Source of the DNA: Hymenopellis radicata
Lineage: Eukaryota > Basidiomycota > Agaricomycetes > Agaricales > Physalacriaceae
Assembly: GCA_015501595.1 (NCBI GenBank)
Contig: JADNRX010000261.1
Span: 1-64,000 of the forward strand
DNA: 64,000 nt
Direction of reading: 5' to 3'
Under the pieces are notes generated by a model that was not told the origin of the DNA, did not search any database, and worked only from the letters and a program-made list of their open reading frames with translations. The translations under genes and the position numbers were made by a program. Positions 1 through 11,217 of the stretch are shown here, one piece after another. How positions within the stretch are numbered: position 1 is the stretch's first letter; each line of letters opens with the position of its first letter.

Positions 1-2530
1 ATAGCTAGGTTTGACAACTGGTGGTGGGTTTTCTGTGTCTGACATGCTGTTTTGTGACTCTTCAAACAGTCCGCGTTTAGCGCTTTCGGGAGGCGTAAAA
101 GCAAGAGTAGAATATTTACCTTGTCTGGGACGGAAGTCACAGTAATTTACGCGTCGATTTGTCTGTTAGGAATGGTGAGGGTGGAAGACAAAGATCCCTT
201 TGATCGCTTACGAAAGCAGGGAAAAAAGCACCTTCAACCGAAGGTCCAAGCCTGGCCGGCGAGGCCATCCACACTGTTCTATGTCCCACTGGCCCGATAT
301 TCGCGTCTGAAAGTCAAGACAAAGTTGTGTCGTTGTCGGTCATGGCGACGCCGAGGATTTTGACGCGTCGCTGATGCAAAGAATCAGATTCGAGAAATGC
401 AGGAGGTGATGCACGATATATAGTAAAGGCGCCGCACTAGTCGTGTTCCAAAAAGAATGAGCTCACAGCGGCGAAAAGGGAGTAAAGGTGGACGTACCCT
501 TTGTTCGCGGCCGAATGGCTTTCCGCAGCCGACTACGTGCTTGTCATGATGGGGACGCTCTGAGAGACGTCGTCCTGTCGACACTATGTCCTGGTATGCT
601 GCACGACAAAAATTCTGTGAAATATGGTTAGCGAGCGACATTGGTCGAAGAGCACAGCGAGTTACCAGATGCCAGACAACGTGAGATGATGCGCCCGGCG
701 AGGGCATCCACGCTGTCACAGTCTTCGAGAATTCATCATGACGCTCCCGAACATTGCAAAAGCAAACACGAGTCGAAGCCGTCGTCCACGGGGGGTCCCG
801 ACCCGTCAAAAGCGAAGATCGAAGATGAAGATGATGATGGTTCAAGACGAACCCATTAACTTCCACATTGGGCAGCACCGCGTGATCGACTTGCTGTCCA
901 ACCACCACGTCGTGTCAAACGTCGAGCTCGACGCTGCTCTCTACGCTCTGAAACTGTCGACTATGGTATTCCTGGACCCGTCAAATGCAAAATTTACTGC
1001 AAACTTTGTCGTAAGCGCGTAATGGTCCGAGAATTTAAGGGTACTCATGCAGACGCACAGTGGAGCGTGGTGACCAAGAACGGTATTCTGAAGGGGTCGG
1101 GAGTCCAGTAGACAATATACTTAAAGGCGCCCAGTCACGGCGTCTAACAGGCGAATGAACAATGTGCGTGCACGAAAGGAGGGAACATATTCCGGCGGCA
1201 TCGGGATGAGATCAGAGCAGGAGTCCGTCTTCTCGTGTTTCTTGTCGCGAACACACGATTGAAAGAAGATGTACAGAGGCTTGACGTCTGTATATCAATT
1301 AGGCATGACCTAACCATGAGTGCACGGACCAGGCAGGTTTTGGCGCGATTTCAGCAGACTGGTAACGTAGTACGAGTGGAAATGGAGGACGGAAGAGCGA
1401 GAAGCCGGAGAACGAACTGCGAGAGAGGGAGAGGAACGTGAGATGGTAGTTTTGTGTGCGATGATGCGCAATCGTCGGAGAGGGAGAATATACCGGCGCA
1501 CCACCACACAATTTCTCTTCTTCCCTATTCGTCGCCCTGACCACGCGAATACCACTAATCTAGTGCGGCAAGTAATTTTGGTGACTTTCCCTTATTTCGT
1601 ACAGAAGAACTATAAAACAATTCAAGTGTCATACTTCTACACGAAAGACAAGGTATACTGGTAGTAATGCGGCGCAGTCCGCGGATGCATATTCATCCCC
1701 CCGTAAGAAGACTTTACCTTTTCTCCACAGGTTTCGGAATCTAAGAGATCGGCATTAGTATATACGAAACATCCCAAGGACGCGGAAGAGAACAGCACGG
1801 CGAAGATGATGGCGAGCAGGGAAGCGGCGATGAAGGACATGCACGACACGAAAGAAGGAACATCATGGTGCCGAAGGCCAGCGACGCCACCCCTACACCC
1901 AGAAGAAAAACCAAATGCCACTCACCTAAGACGAAAGTAAGGCAGCTGAATGTGCACTTCCATGCCCAGTCTATCAAACAATAATAGCCCATCGTATGCA
2001 AACCGTATGTCACTGTGACGAAACACGATATCCGATAAACAAAGACACGATGCAGGAACGACTAGGAAAAGGTTTCTTCAGAGAGCTCGTCGTCAACGAC
2101 AGCAACCTCTAGACATACCAATACCCAAATCAACAGCGAGGACGAAACTAAGACTATACGTGCTTAACGGCAATAACCAAAGCTATACCGGTGGTCGTGA
2201 GTCCTATCAACAACTTTAGATCAAATCACGCAAGATTTGCGAAATCTGACGATTATACTAGATGTCGAGACTGATCTGCAGGCAGGGAGGAATACGAGAA
2301 AATAGATCGAGAGTTACCAGACAGTCCAGCGTGTAGGCAAATTCACCCGCATATGGCTGAGTACGGCGCCCAAGGCGACGAGCAGCCTATTCGACACCTA
2401 AGTGTCGCCCAGCTGTGTAGGCGGAGAAATCATCCTCAAACTGATATGTACCCAGAGGAGCGTCGTCGTCTGATTGTTCCCACCAGCACCAAGCCACATG
2501 GGTTAAGGACGTGTCGCGAAGACAACGTCT
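1..2530. other. gene-poor region, no confident gene
   Basis: I see no convincing gene here. Short ORFs occur in all frames and lack a consistent splice pattern. The best hint of old coding sequence is on the minus strand at about 1640-2010, where two overlapping frames each encode a hydrophobic stretch rich in Leu, Ile, Ala and Ser, as in a membrane protein relic. A sequence at about 1321-1362 (start GCACGGACCAGG) resembles the flank of the hairpin at 5763-5818, which suggests a dispersed repeat. Confidence 0.5.
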
Positions 2531-3334
2531 CTAAACAATGCTGGTGATGTTGGTTACATTCCCTAAGTCTGTGAGAGTCGTTAGTAACAGTCTGAAGCGA
2601 GAACGAGCGACGTCAGCATAACATAGTCTCCATGCTCGTCGGCGGTGTTGCGTGGCAGTGGCGGGAAAAGTTGTTCGAATAAGTTGTCCGGCCTCGAGCC
2701 CAAGGTCGGAGCGGTACGTATCTACGGCAACGGTAATGCAGGGTGTAAAGGACGGCGGACAGAAGAGCTTACCGTCCAAGCTCACAGCCAGGCCCCGACG
2801 GCCGACTTGAGGTTTGACGAAAGGGTGATAAACGAGGAGTGTTGATACCTGGCGGAAATGATGACGCACCCAGTAGCTTGGTCCAAGGGTGACAGACGAA
2901 TTAATATCGTCCACGTCGTGGCCAATGGCGCACAGTAAAACTTTGACAAAGTCGTCAGCGAGGTCCGAGTCGTCGAGGAGAAGACAAACAAATAGAGACA
3001 TGCCAGAGGGCGCTGAGAGAAGACGACGCTGATGAAAGAAGTCGAGAGCGTCCACGTCGTGGTCAACGGCACCCAGTAAAATTCTGACAAAGTTGTCAGC
3101 GAGCTCGTCGACGACGAGAACACCAACAAAGAGACATACCAGAGACGTGAAGAAGGCGCTGAGGGAATGCAGATAGTTGTGAGAGGGAAAAGGAAGTTGA
3201 TGATGATGGCGGGAGGAAGAAACCCGCATGTCGCCATCAACAAACATAAACCGGTCACGTTTTGGATGCGTCGCAGTGTCCGGAATGTACGATGAGCGGG
3301 AGAACGAGGAGAGGCTCTGAGAAAGGATGAGCAA
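2531..3334 (-). CDS. hypothetical ORF with an internally repeated segment
   Basis: An uninterrupted frame of 267 codons on the minus strand. I do not recognise the product. Two segments resemble each other, one beginning ADNFVRILL and the other ADDFVKVLL, each followed by an H-DVD motif. They come from a 141-bp duplication that preserves the frame (47 codons). The N-terminal third is Ser- and His-rich and includes a hydrophobic run (SLVCLFVGVLVV). Some of this may be intron, because GTATGTCTC and similar donor-like sequences lie inside. It could be a real small gene, a gene relic or chance openness in a repeat. Nothing nearby indicates a function. Confidence 0.25.
   Translation of the reverse strand: MLILSQSLSSFSRSSYIPDTATHPKRDRFMFVDGDMRVSSSRHHHQLPFPSHNYLHSLSAFFTSLVCLFVGVLVVDELADNFVRILLGAVDHDVDALDFFHQRRLLSAPSGMSLFVCLLLDDSDLADDFVKVLLCAIGHDVDDINSSVTLGPSYWVRHHFRQVSTLLVYHPFVKPQVGRRGLAVSLDGKLFCPPSFTPCITVAVDTYRSDLGLEAGQLIRTTFPATATQHRRRAWRLCYADVARSRFRLLLTTLTDLGNVTNITSIV
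2905..3150. repeat. diverged tandem duplication, period 141 bp
   Basis: Two copies, starting near 2905 and 3046, share CCACGTCGTGG followed by CAATGGCGCACAGTAAAA or CAACGGCACCCAGTAAAA and then a TGACAAAG-GTCAGCGAG block. The offset is 141 bp, a multiple of three, so the minus-strand ORF stays open through both copies. Confidence 0.65.
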
Positions 3335-4263
3335 GGTATGACATGAAGAAGTAACACGAACCGGGAGAGGAGAGGGAAAAGGGAGGAAGGGAAAGTGGAA
3401 TGATGATCTCGAACAGAGGAGTTTTAAAACAATACAAGTTTCATTAGGTATCGTACGACAAACGTATGTACAGCTACTCGAAATATCAACTATTCTAAGA
3501 GGGCATAGTCACCACCAAGAGCTCGCCTTGCCGCTATCAGCAGAAACCATCCCCGCTTATGTGATATCAAGGCAAGGCAAGGTGCAACGGACGGCGCTGA
3601 TTCGCCGTGGATACGAACTGCAAAATGAGTTAGCTCCGTGAAGATCGAACTGAAATGGAGGCACGAACCCATGTGCCCACGAAGATGAATGTGGGCCCTG
3701 TTAATCTTGAAAGTCTGCGTATTTGAGCATAGCGAAAGACACAGGAAGTGAAGACACCGTCGCGGTCGGCCACAGCGCCGATGTTTCAAGTGGTCTCGAC
3801 GTAAAGCTGAACTGTGCATCGAGTTCCTGTACAGAAGAGCTCGTTATCACCGCGGTGGGGATCTTGCAGCAGCGCCGGTAGCGCCGCTGCTCACTGCGAC
3901 AGGATGAGGTCCTGATTGTAGGTATGAATTAGCGAGAAAATGAAAAACTTAAAGTAACATACCAAGTCACGTCACCAACACATCCTGATGTGTCCATAAT
4001 GCCGAATGCCGTCAGATCTGCATCGCCATCACTGGCTAAAAGTGCATGAAATTTGGTTGGGTAGCGTAGGTCCATGTTTGAGTGGAAGGGTTCTGGCGGG
4101 GTGGAGGAGTTCGGGAGGGAATACGGGCATCTTTTCGAGTCAAATGAGATGGATGATGTAAATGGCGTCGATTTGAGGGCGGGAATACAGGGATCCGGCG
4201 TCTTTGAGACTGGCAACGAGAGCCATGCGCTCCCGGCGTATGTCTGCGCGGCTTTACCCAGGG

Positions 4264-5570
4264 TTCGAAAACGGGTACATGAGACTCCTAGACCTCTAAA
4301 ACGGGAGACAAGCTTAGGACGACCGAGATGAAGGAGTAAGATATAGGGAAAAACGAACGATTATGGCAGGAGGAGGTGCTGATGGTCTGGGGCGGCGACG
4401 CGCGCGCCAGGGAACGATACTAATCGATTGTCGAGTCTCTGAAACGATGTTAGAGGGCAGGATGACCGCGATTGAGGAGTAGGAGGCAGGGAAATGTGGC
4501 CTGATAATGGCGGGATTAAGTAGTGATGGTCTGGGAGCCGGATCAAGCTGTCGCGCGAGTCCGGGAACAAGAGCAATAGATTCCTAGGCCTCTAAAACAG
4601 CGGTAGAGGCTAAGACGACGGCGATGAAGGTGCGGGAGGCAGAGAAATACGTCCAGATGATGGTAGGAGGAGGAGATAATTGCCTGAGGCGGTATCAAGG
4701 CATCGCGCAGCTCCGGGGACGACACCAATCGATCTGTAGGCCTGTAAAACAGTGGGAGGCGCTAGGACGAGCGCGATAGAGGTTTCAAAGCGAGGGAAAG
4801 GTGGCCAGATGATGCCAGAAGGAGGTGGTGACGCTCTGGAGCGGGAGCGACGCGTCGCGAGGCTCCGTAATGGACGCCAATCGATTACTAGGCCTGAAAA
4901 ATGGTGGGAGAGCCTAGGACGACCGCGATAGAGGCCGGTAAGACAGCAAAATGCGCCCAAGGAGGAGGTGGTGACGGTCTGGGGCCGGAGCGAAGCGTCG
5001 TAGGCCTCCGGCAACGACGCCAATCAATTCCTATACCTCGAAAACGGTGGGAGAGCATAGGACGACCGGGATGGAGGGTCTGAAGACAGGAAATGCGGCC
5101 AGATGATGGCTGGAGGTGGTGGTGATGGTCTGAGGCCGGAACGAAGCGTCGTGAGGCTCCGGAAACGACGCCAATCGATTTCCGGCCCTCTAAAACGGTA
5201 GGATACGGCATGGAGAGTGGGATCGATGTGTTTGAAGCAGGAAAATGTGGCCAGAATACGGGGAGAGGAAGTGATGGTACTCTGGCGCGCGAACTAGGAC
5301 GAACGCGAATCCGGGGACGACACCAATCGATTCCTAGGCCTCATAAACGGTAGTACAGGCCAGGACTAGTGGCACATGACATCCAAAGGGGAGGAGACTC
5401 CAACACATCCTTATCTAAATGCACTGATAAGGGGGCAGCACATTGTACAGGCATCGTACGCACCTGTAGATGCCGCCAATCGATTCGCCGACCTCGATTA
5501 CCCCTCCTACGCCCCAAAAACCAACGTAAACCCTTGAGAGACGGCGGAGAGACGCGTTCTGGACGTTGAA
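4264..5570. repeat. tandem array A, about 150-bp unit, with unique tail
   Basis: At least eight diverged copies of a unit of roughly 148-153 bp. Each is marked by a block like CCAATCGATTCCTAGGCCT followed by TAAAACGGTGG and AGGACGACCGCGATGGAG. Blocks fall near 4264, 4420, 4578, 4726, 4879, 5023, 5172 and 5326. The array ends in a unique tail (about 5385-5570) that recurs after the second array at 8370-9255. Minus-strand ORFs run across several units, but their sequence simply follows the repeat. Nothing marks it as coding. Confidence 0.8.
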
Positions 5571-5762
5571 GGTGACTGACCCGGATATTCGGCCCGATCT
5601 CACGCAACTTTTGGCACAGTTGCCAAAGTTGCGTGCTGAGCTCGGTTCATTTCCTTTCCGGTTAATCGACAGTCGATTGTAAACGTATTTACAACAGAGC
5701 AGTACAAGTACGCGCAATCTACTTTCCAAAGCCTTGACATGACCTACGCACGGACCAGGTAA

Positions 5763-5818
5763 CTTTTGGCTTGATTTCAGCAGACTACGTTACCAGTCTG
5801 CTGAAATTAAGCCAAAAT
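5763..5818. repeat. 24-bp inverted repeat (hairpin), 8-bp loop
   Basis: Left arm 5763-5786 and right arm 5795-5818 are reverse complements apart from two positions, around the loop ACGTTACC. The arms contain GATTTCAGCAGACT and its complement. A similar single arm with the same upstream GCACGGACCAGG stands at about 1321-1362, so the hairpin probably belongs to a dispersed, possibly fold-back element. Confidence 0.8.
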
Positions 5819-5965
5819 TTGCCTGCCGGGAACTGGCACTGCCACTAGATAGCACGTCCGGCCATTGCCCTCTGCTCTCTTCTGCTACCATGCGTCGGCG
5901 CCGATGGCGTAGAGCGGGCAGTCTCGTCTACTCTCGGCGCCGATATGTGAAGGTGTGTCAGTAAG

Positions 5966-6110
5966 TTGTTTTCCAAGGTTGACCATGTTACAGCAGACAA
6001 TGCTCCCAACAACGATGCGAAGCTGACTGAATTCGCTCACCTACTGAAGGCCTTTGAACGCAATGATTACGATGCGGTTGATCACCGTGTTAGGTACGCT
6101 GACAGATTTC
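5966..6110 (+). pseudogene. hAT-type transposase fragment
   Basis: One frame encodes TADNAPNNDAKLTEFAHLL followed by an FERN...DHRVR stretch. This matches the catalytic-core pattern of fungal hAT transposases, in which a DNAsNND motif precedes a conserved R-x-R-C-F-x-H block. Only about 48 codons are recognisable; the expected C-F-x-H part is lost and the flanks carry stops. I read it as a decayed scrap. Coordinates mark only the recognisable part. hAT-like non-autonomous DNA occurs elsewhere in the window (35439-36094). Confidence 0.5.
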
Positions 6111-6169
6111 GACGGTCGTCAACACTACCACGACCAGCGCGTACTACTTGGCTTTGGAACACCGCCTAG

Positions 6170-8360
6170 CAACACGGCATATTAACGCCAACGAACTTGA
6201 AGGGTACGTAAGGAGGACATGAGAACGGTTTGCTCTTTGTCGCGAGCAGCGCAGTCTTTGACACATATGGTAAGTGGGCCTTGTTGATTTCCCAATTGGA
6301 TGTTGAACTTAGTTTTACGGTTAGAGCCTTGGACCTCGACGCGTCGGATGGACATCTTTAAATGGAGCGGACACTTTCTTGGGACGTTGTTAACGAGACG
6401 CGTTCAGTGCCCACTTGACTTCGCGCCAGTGGAAGCTCCACTGGATATGATGCCCTTTCTGACCGTGTTCCGCACTCGCAGCTAATATGTCCCTCTCACG
6501 TCCTCCAACGATGGTGAGTGTTCCGTGTAGGACGAGGAAGTCAGCATGTTGATATGTATATTCTAGGTTGGTGATCGTGCCCTTGCTCCACGACGAACAC
6601 TCATACATGGATACACGGTCAACTTAACGCTATTCCCCGCTCGATGTCTTCAATGCCGAGGACGAAGGATCTTATTAGTGTCCGGTGAGTTGTTTTCAGC
6701 TTGTATGTGTACTTGACCTTTCCCAAACAGAACAGACTCAACCTTAATGCTTGACACAACTCCATCACTCCATCACCGTCGGCGCTGCTTTCATATCCGG
6801 CCATCAGGAAATGACGCTCTGGCGGGACGAGCGTGATGACGAGAGTTTGACACCCCTTCTCTGGACGACTCCTTGCTTCGAGGGCGGACGTCTTAAAGAG
6901 CGGGTTTACCTCGAGTGGACGCCGTCGTCGTACCCGTCATGGGAAGGTGATGATGAAGATTCTGTTGCTCTCACCAGAGTTCCGTAGGTTGGTGTTCATG
7001 GTATGCTTGCATCTTGAACACGGATCCTTACTTTATTCAACAGACTCAACCTCAAACCCGGCTCAATAAACGCCATGCTCCTTCTCAGTCGATGCATCAG
7101 TGTTCCTCGAACGACACCATGGCGTTCGGCTCAGTAGCGGGCTTTGACGCCACCGCATGTCGGCACGATTACGTGATGCGGCCTTTAAAAAACTTACGGC
7201 CGGTTTTGGTTTCTTTCTACAACCACCATCGTCTTGGGCGGGTACCCTGTCAGACGACGGCGGAAGACACTGGAACTGATCACTCCAGTGACCCTTTCAC
7301 CGTCTGTGGGGACTTGACGCGTCGGTTCGCATCGTGGCGTAGCTGCAGCCGCGATCGACTGCGTGTTGATAACCACTCGGCTATACTCTCATTCTGAGGT
7401 TGACTCGTTCGGTGTGCCCATTCCGGGAGATAGCTGGACGAGTTGCCGTGATGTAATTGGGTACTGCTCGTAGATTGTTTGGGCGGTTTTGTGTTTGCAA
7501 ACGCGATCGTACGTCGTGTGTCTTGTAAGTGTCATTTCGTGTACGTTTCTTGTGGCGCTGACGTCTTCTTTACAGGTGTCTGGTGTGTCTCTCTTTGTCG
7601 CCGTCCTGTTTCGCTAATCTCTGGATCCAGATTTTGTTCTCAGCGTGTTCTCCCTACTAATGTCGTCTATGTCGGAAAGTCGGTTACGAGGTGAGTGGGG
7701 CTTTGGTACATTCAAGTCCTAATAACCGTTTTTCGAAGATTCTTCATCTTGCGCTCGCTGCACGGCTTCTCACCAAGATCTGCGTACTGATTTTTTATAT
7801 ATTCTATAGTGGTCGTGTCTCCGTTTGCTGTCCAGAGATGTCCCTTTTTCTGGTGTTTGGCCACACCGGGAGGAGGGCCATCTCTGAACATTCGGAAAGC
7901 CGTTTGTATGGTATACATACGTATTATATTAGACTGTTAACCGTATGTAATCGATACGAGTTTCGAATATTGATGAACCTGAATGTCGGTTGAGTCCGTG
8001 ACATAATGTAGGGCGAGGTCTGATAGTTCTGTGATAGTTCTCTGATAGTTGCGTCATAAATGAAAGACATAGTTCGAGCGCGCCTTTTCGTCGGTGTCCG
8101 GGCGCGGGTTGACTTTCCATACCCGATACAACTGGCCAAACTCGCTGACCTGTCCCTACATATTCTCATAACTGTAGGCTACAGACTGCTCCCACTAATT
8201 TATGCTTTCATGGAGTCTGAGAAGCCGGCGCAGAGAGGGCATTCGGACGGCCTTCCAACTGAGATATGCTGCAGCGAAAATATGACCAGAAAATAGTCAA
8301 ATTATCAGAGGAACAAATAAGGAGTACAGATACACGCGTCACACAGGACAGGAAACGTTG
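6170..8360. other. unassigned region with intron-like signals and one coding-looking ORF
   Basis: The plus-strand ORF at 6751-6987 (78 codons) has protein-like composition, with a segment GGRLKERVYLEWTPSSYPSW. It is bounded by splice-like signals: an acceptor ending ACAG before ACTCAACC and a donor at about 6987. The same ACTCAACC acceptor context recurs at about 7042, which suggests a duplicated exon or a decayed multi-exon gene. Frames do not join cleanly, so I do not call a gene. Three copies of a CTGATAGTT motif lie at about 8020-8050. No product is recognised. Confidence 0.3.
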
Positions 8361-8369
8361 CCAGTCAGT

Positions 8370-9255
8370 TTATAATTCTCTAAAACAGGAGTAATGGTAA
8401 GGACAACGCGCTCTAAAGCGGGAACGAGAAGTCGTGCGGGGCCGAAACCAGTGGGAATCAACTGCTAGCACCCTAAAATAGTAGGATTCAGCAAGTCGAC
8501 GTAAATAGGGGCACGGAAGAGAGGGAAAAGTGAACAAATTATAGCAAGAGGAGGTGGTGATCTTCTGGGGCGAGATCAAGGCATCGTGCAGGTCCGGAAA
8601 TGATACCAAACGATTTCTAGCCCTCTGAAGCAGTAGGGGAGGGCAGGACGAACACGATGGAGTCGTTGAAGGCAGGGAGATGAGGACAGGAGGAGTTGGT
8701 GATGGTCTGGAGCGGGATCGACGCGTTGTGACGGTCCGGGAACGACACCAATCAATTCCTAGGCCTATAAAACGGTGGTAGAAGCCAGGACGACCAGGAT
8801 GGACGTGTCCAGAAAGAGGGAAATGCGGCCAGATGATGGCAGGTGGGGGAGATGGTGGTCTGGGGCGGGAACGAGCCGTCGCGCTGGTCCGGGAATGATG
8901 CCAGTCGATTCCTAGCACTCTAAAACGGTGGTAGGGGCAAGGACGACCAGGATGGAGTGGCGGGAAGCGGGGTAATGCACCCAGATGATGGCAGGATGAG
9001 GTGATAATGGTGCGGGGCGGGATCAACGCGTCGTGGGGGTCCGGGAATGACACCAATCGATTGGTAGGCCTGTAAAACAGTAGAATCGCGCACGACGACG
9101 GCACTGATGACCACAAAGCGGAGGAGAATGTGTCCGAGTTTAATCTAAATCAACCAATAAGCGAGCAGCGCCTCAGGCGGGCACCGTACGCACCTGTGGA
9201 CGACACCAATCGATCCGGAGCCCTTGAAAACCCCTGCCGCGCCCAAGAAACCAAA
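8370..9255. repeat. tandem array B, same family as array A, same tail
   Basis: Six diverged copies of the roughly 150-bp unit (marker blocks near 8368, 8458, 8606, 8750, 8902 and 9054). The array is followed by the same tail as array A: a block around GTACGCACCTGT, then CCAATCGAT, then a segment near GCGCCCAAGAAACCAA. A 248-codon minus-strand frame (8370-9116) spans it, but its protein only repeats the unit and has no independent support. Arrays A and B are probably two copies of one repeat element, each with internal tandem units. Confidence 0.8.
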
Positions 9256-9419
9256 GAAAACTGTTCAAAAATGGTGGACGTCGGGATCGAGTCGGGATGG
9301 TCGACGTCAAGACATACAGGACCCTGTGTCCGGCAGGGCAATCTGTGATGGACTGTGATAGTTCTGTAATATTTCGATGATGAGGTGAGCGCGCCTTGAA
9401 ATGGCGCGGACCGAAGGAA

Positions 9420-10165
9420 ATATGGTGCGGGTACCGATCGGTAGTCGACGAGCAAGCATCATTCGTCGACGTTAAGGGATCGGTGGTCGACATCAAGGGA
9501 TCAGTGGTCGACGGCCAACCTAGCGGTGTGCCCCTGCTACGCGACGGTAAGCGTTTCGGGTTGACAGATGTGATTGCCAACCCTGACCATCTGACCGATG
9601 ACTGATCAGGTTGTCGACGACGACGGTATGATGGTCGACGACGACGGTATGATGGTCGACGACGACGGTATGATGGTCGACGATGAGGGTATGATGGTCG
9701 ACGAGCAGGACTTGGTGGTCGACGAGCGGCTCTATCAGCACACATGCCGCGGAACTTATAACAGACATGACATCACTGGTCGACGAGCAGCACCGGATGG
9801 TCGACGACGAGGCTATGATGGTTGACGATGAGGCTATGATGGTCGACAAACAGAGCTTGGTGGTCGATGAGCAGCTCTACATGCGGCGGAACCTATAAGA
9901 TACCTGACATCATTGGTCGACGAGCAGCATCGGATGGTCGATGAGCAGTACTTGATGGTCGACGATGAGGATATAATGGTCGATGAGCAGAGCTTGGTGG
10001 TCGATGAGGAGCTCTGTCAGTACACCTGCAGCCGAACCTTATAATAGACATGACATCACTGGTCGATGAGCAGCAGATGGTCGATGAGGAGCACTTGGTG
10101 GTCGACGATGAGCACTTGGTGGTCGATGAGCAGGACTTGGTGGTCGACGAGCAGCACATTCAGTG
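9420..10165. repeat. GTCGAC-rich minisatellite with higher-order repeats
   Basis: The short unit is GGTCGACGA plus a variable filler. It includes a perfect 21-bp run (GACGACGGTATGATGGTC and variants) at about 9612-9700. A longer repeat is superimposed: CTCTATCAGC..., CCGCGGAACTTATAA and GACATGACATCACTGG recur three times (about 9730, 9870 and 10010). The plus strand reads as VDDDGMM-type heptapeptides where open. Stops interrupt it, so it is probably not a gene. Confidence 0.85.
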
Positions 10166-10292
10166 GTCGACAAGTGAATTTAGCCAAAAGCGGCAAGGCA
10201 CACAGTTGTTGTCAGGCAGAGATGGCATAGCAATGAACTTGTGCCTGGTTGTCGACCACCAAAGCCCCAAGTAACCCCAGGTAACCCCGAGT

Positions 10293-10310
10293 ATTTCATC
10301 GCGATGAAAT
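10293..10310. other. perfect 18-bp palindrome
   Basis: ATTTCATCGCGATGAAAT reads the same on both strands. It sits between the minisatellite and the 3' side of the minus-strand gene at 10894-11728. No role can be assigned. Confidence 0.6.
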
Positions 10311-10616
10311 CGGAATACTATAGCTAGGAGACGGCGAGTGAAGGAATAACCTGTGCTAGATCAACACAAAAAACGGACCAAAAAGAGGGAGGAACTGACA
10401 CGGCCATTGAAACCACGGCGACGAGACGTCTTAGCAGACTTGCCAAGCTGTGTCAAGTCGAGATGTGGAATAGATGCTGCTGGCGGCGCGGAGAAGTCCT
10501 GATCTAGGACAACATCAGGGCCCGATAAGACAAAACAAAAAGAGAAAGGAAAAAAACAGGTAAGAGATGCAAGGAAGAATACATGAAGCACTAAATAACT
10601 ACTAACGGTGGCGCAG

Positions 10617-11217
10617 TTTGCGGCGGGGGGCGTCTTCTCCCTGGTCTTCCTTCTTGTCGTCATCTAAAAAGTATGTCAGAACTGAAACTGAAAAGAACAG
10701 AGAAATTGAACACACCTGGAGCTCTTCGACTGCTGCGTCGGGAATCCTCCTGCCTCGCCGCCGTCTCCACTGCACTCATCTCCTGCTCCTCGTCAGACTG
10801 CTCGGAGTCGCGTCGGGCCTTAGACTGCCTACCGTCTACACTCTCCGAGTCTGAAAACGCGTTACAGAGAATACTTCAAGCAGGAAATAAGTACTAACAG
10901 CGGTGGCGCTTGAAAGGACGGGCATCTTCGTCGTCTTCCTCCTCATCTTCAGTGACAATCTCTAAACAGAATATGTCAGAACTGAAATTGAAAGGAACGG
11001 GGAACTTGTACGCACGTCGAGCCCGGCGTCGCGAACCCACCGGCACGTCGTCTTCGTCGTCCTCCTCCTGCGTCGGCGGTACGTCCACATCCATCGGCTC
11101 CTGCTTGTCCGCCGGCTCTTCGGGAACATGTCGCGGCTTGTACAGCCAACGACTTCGCGCTTGCTTGTCTGAAAACGCCTTGGAACACGAGGGAAGAAAA
11201 CCAAAAGAGTGCATACC
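10617..11217 (-). repeat. duplicated intron-exon module
   Basis: Two consecutive blocks show the same order: an acceptor ending CGTTTTCAG followed by AC, an acidic and basic exon, an intron containing TTTCAGTTCTGACATA and ending TTTAG, and a short exon ending in GCGCCACCG before GTTAGTA. They lie at about 11217-10895 and 10894-10617. Introns and exons are both conserved, so this is DNA-level tandem duplication of a gene segment. Confidence 0.6.

Noticed and set aside
8370..9116. A 248-codon minus-strand ORF
   Set aside because: It lies entirely within the roughly 150-bp tandem array and its sequence only mirrors the repeat; openness follows from repeat composition.
4264..10165. Regular repeats that might be a CRISPR array
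   Set aside because: Units are 20-150 bp, diverged and directly adjacent, without conserved repeats separating unique spacers, and the genome is eukaryotic.
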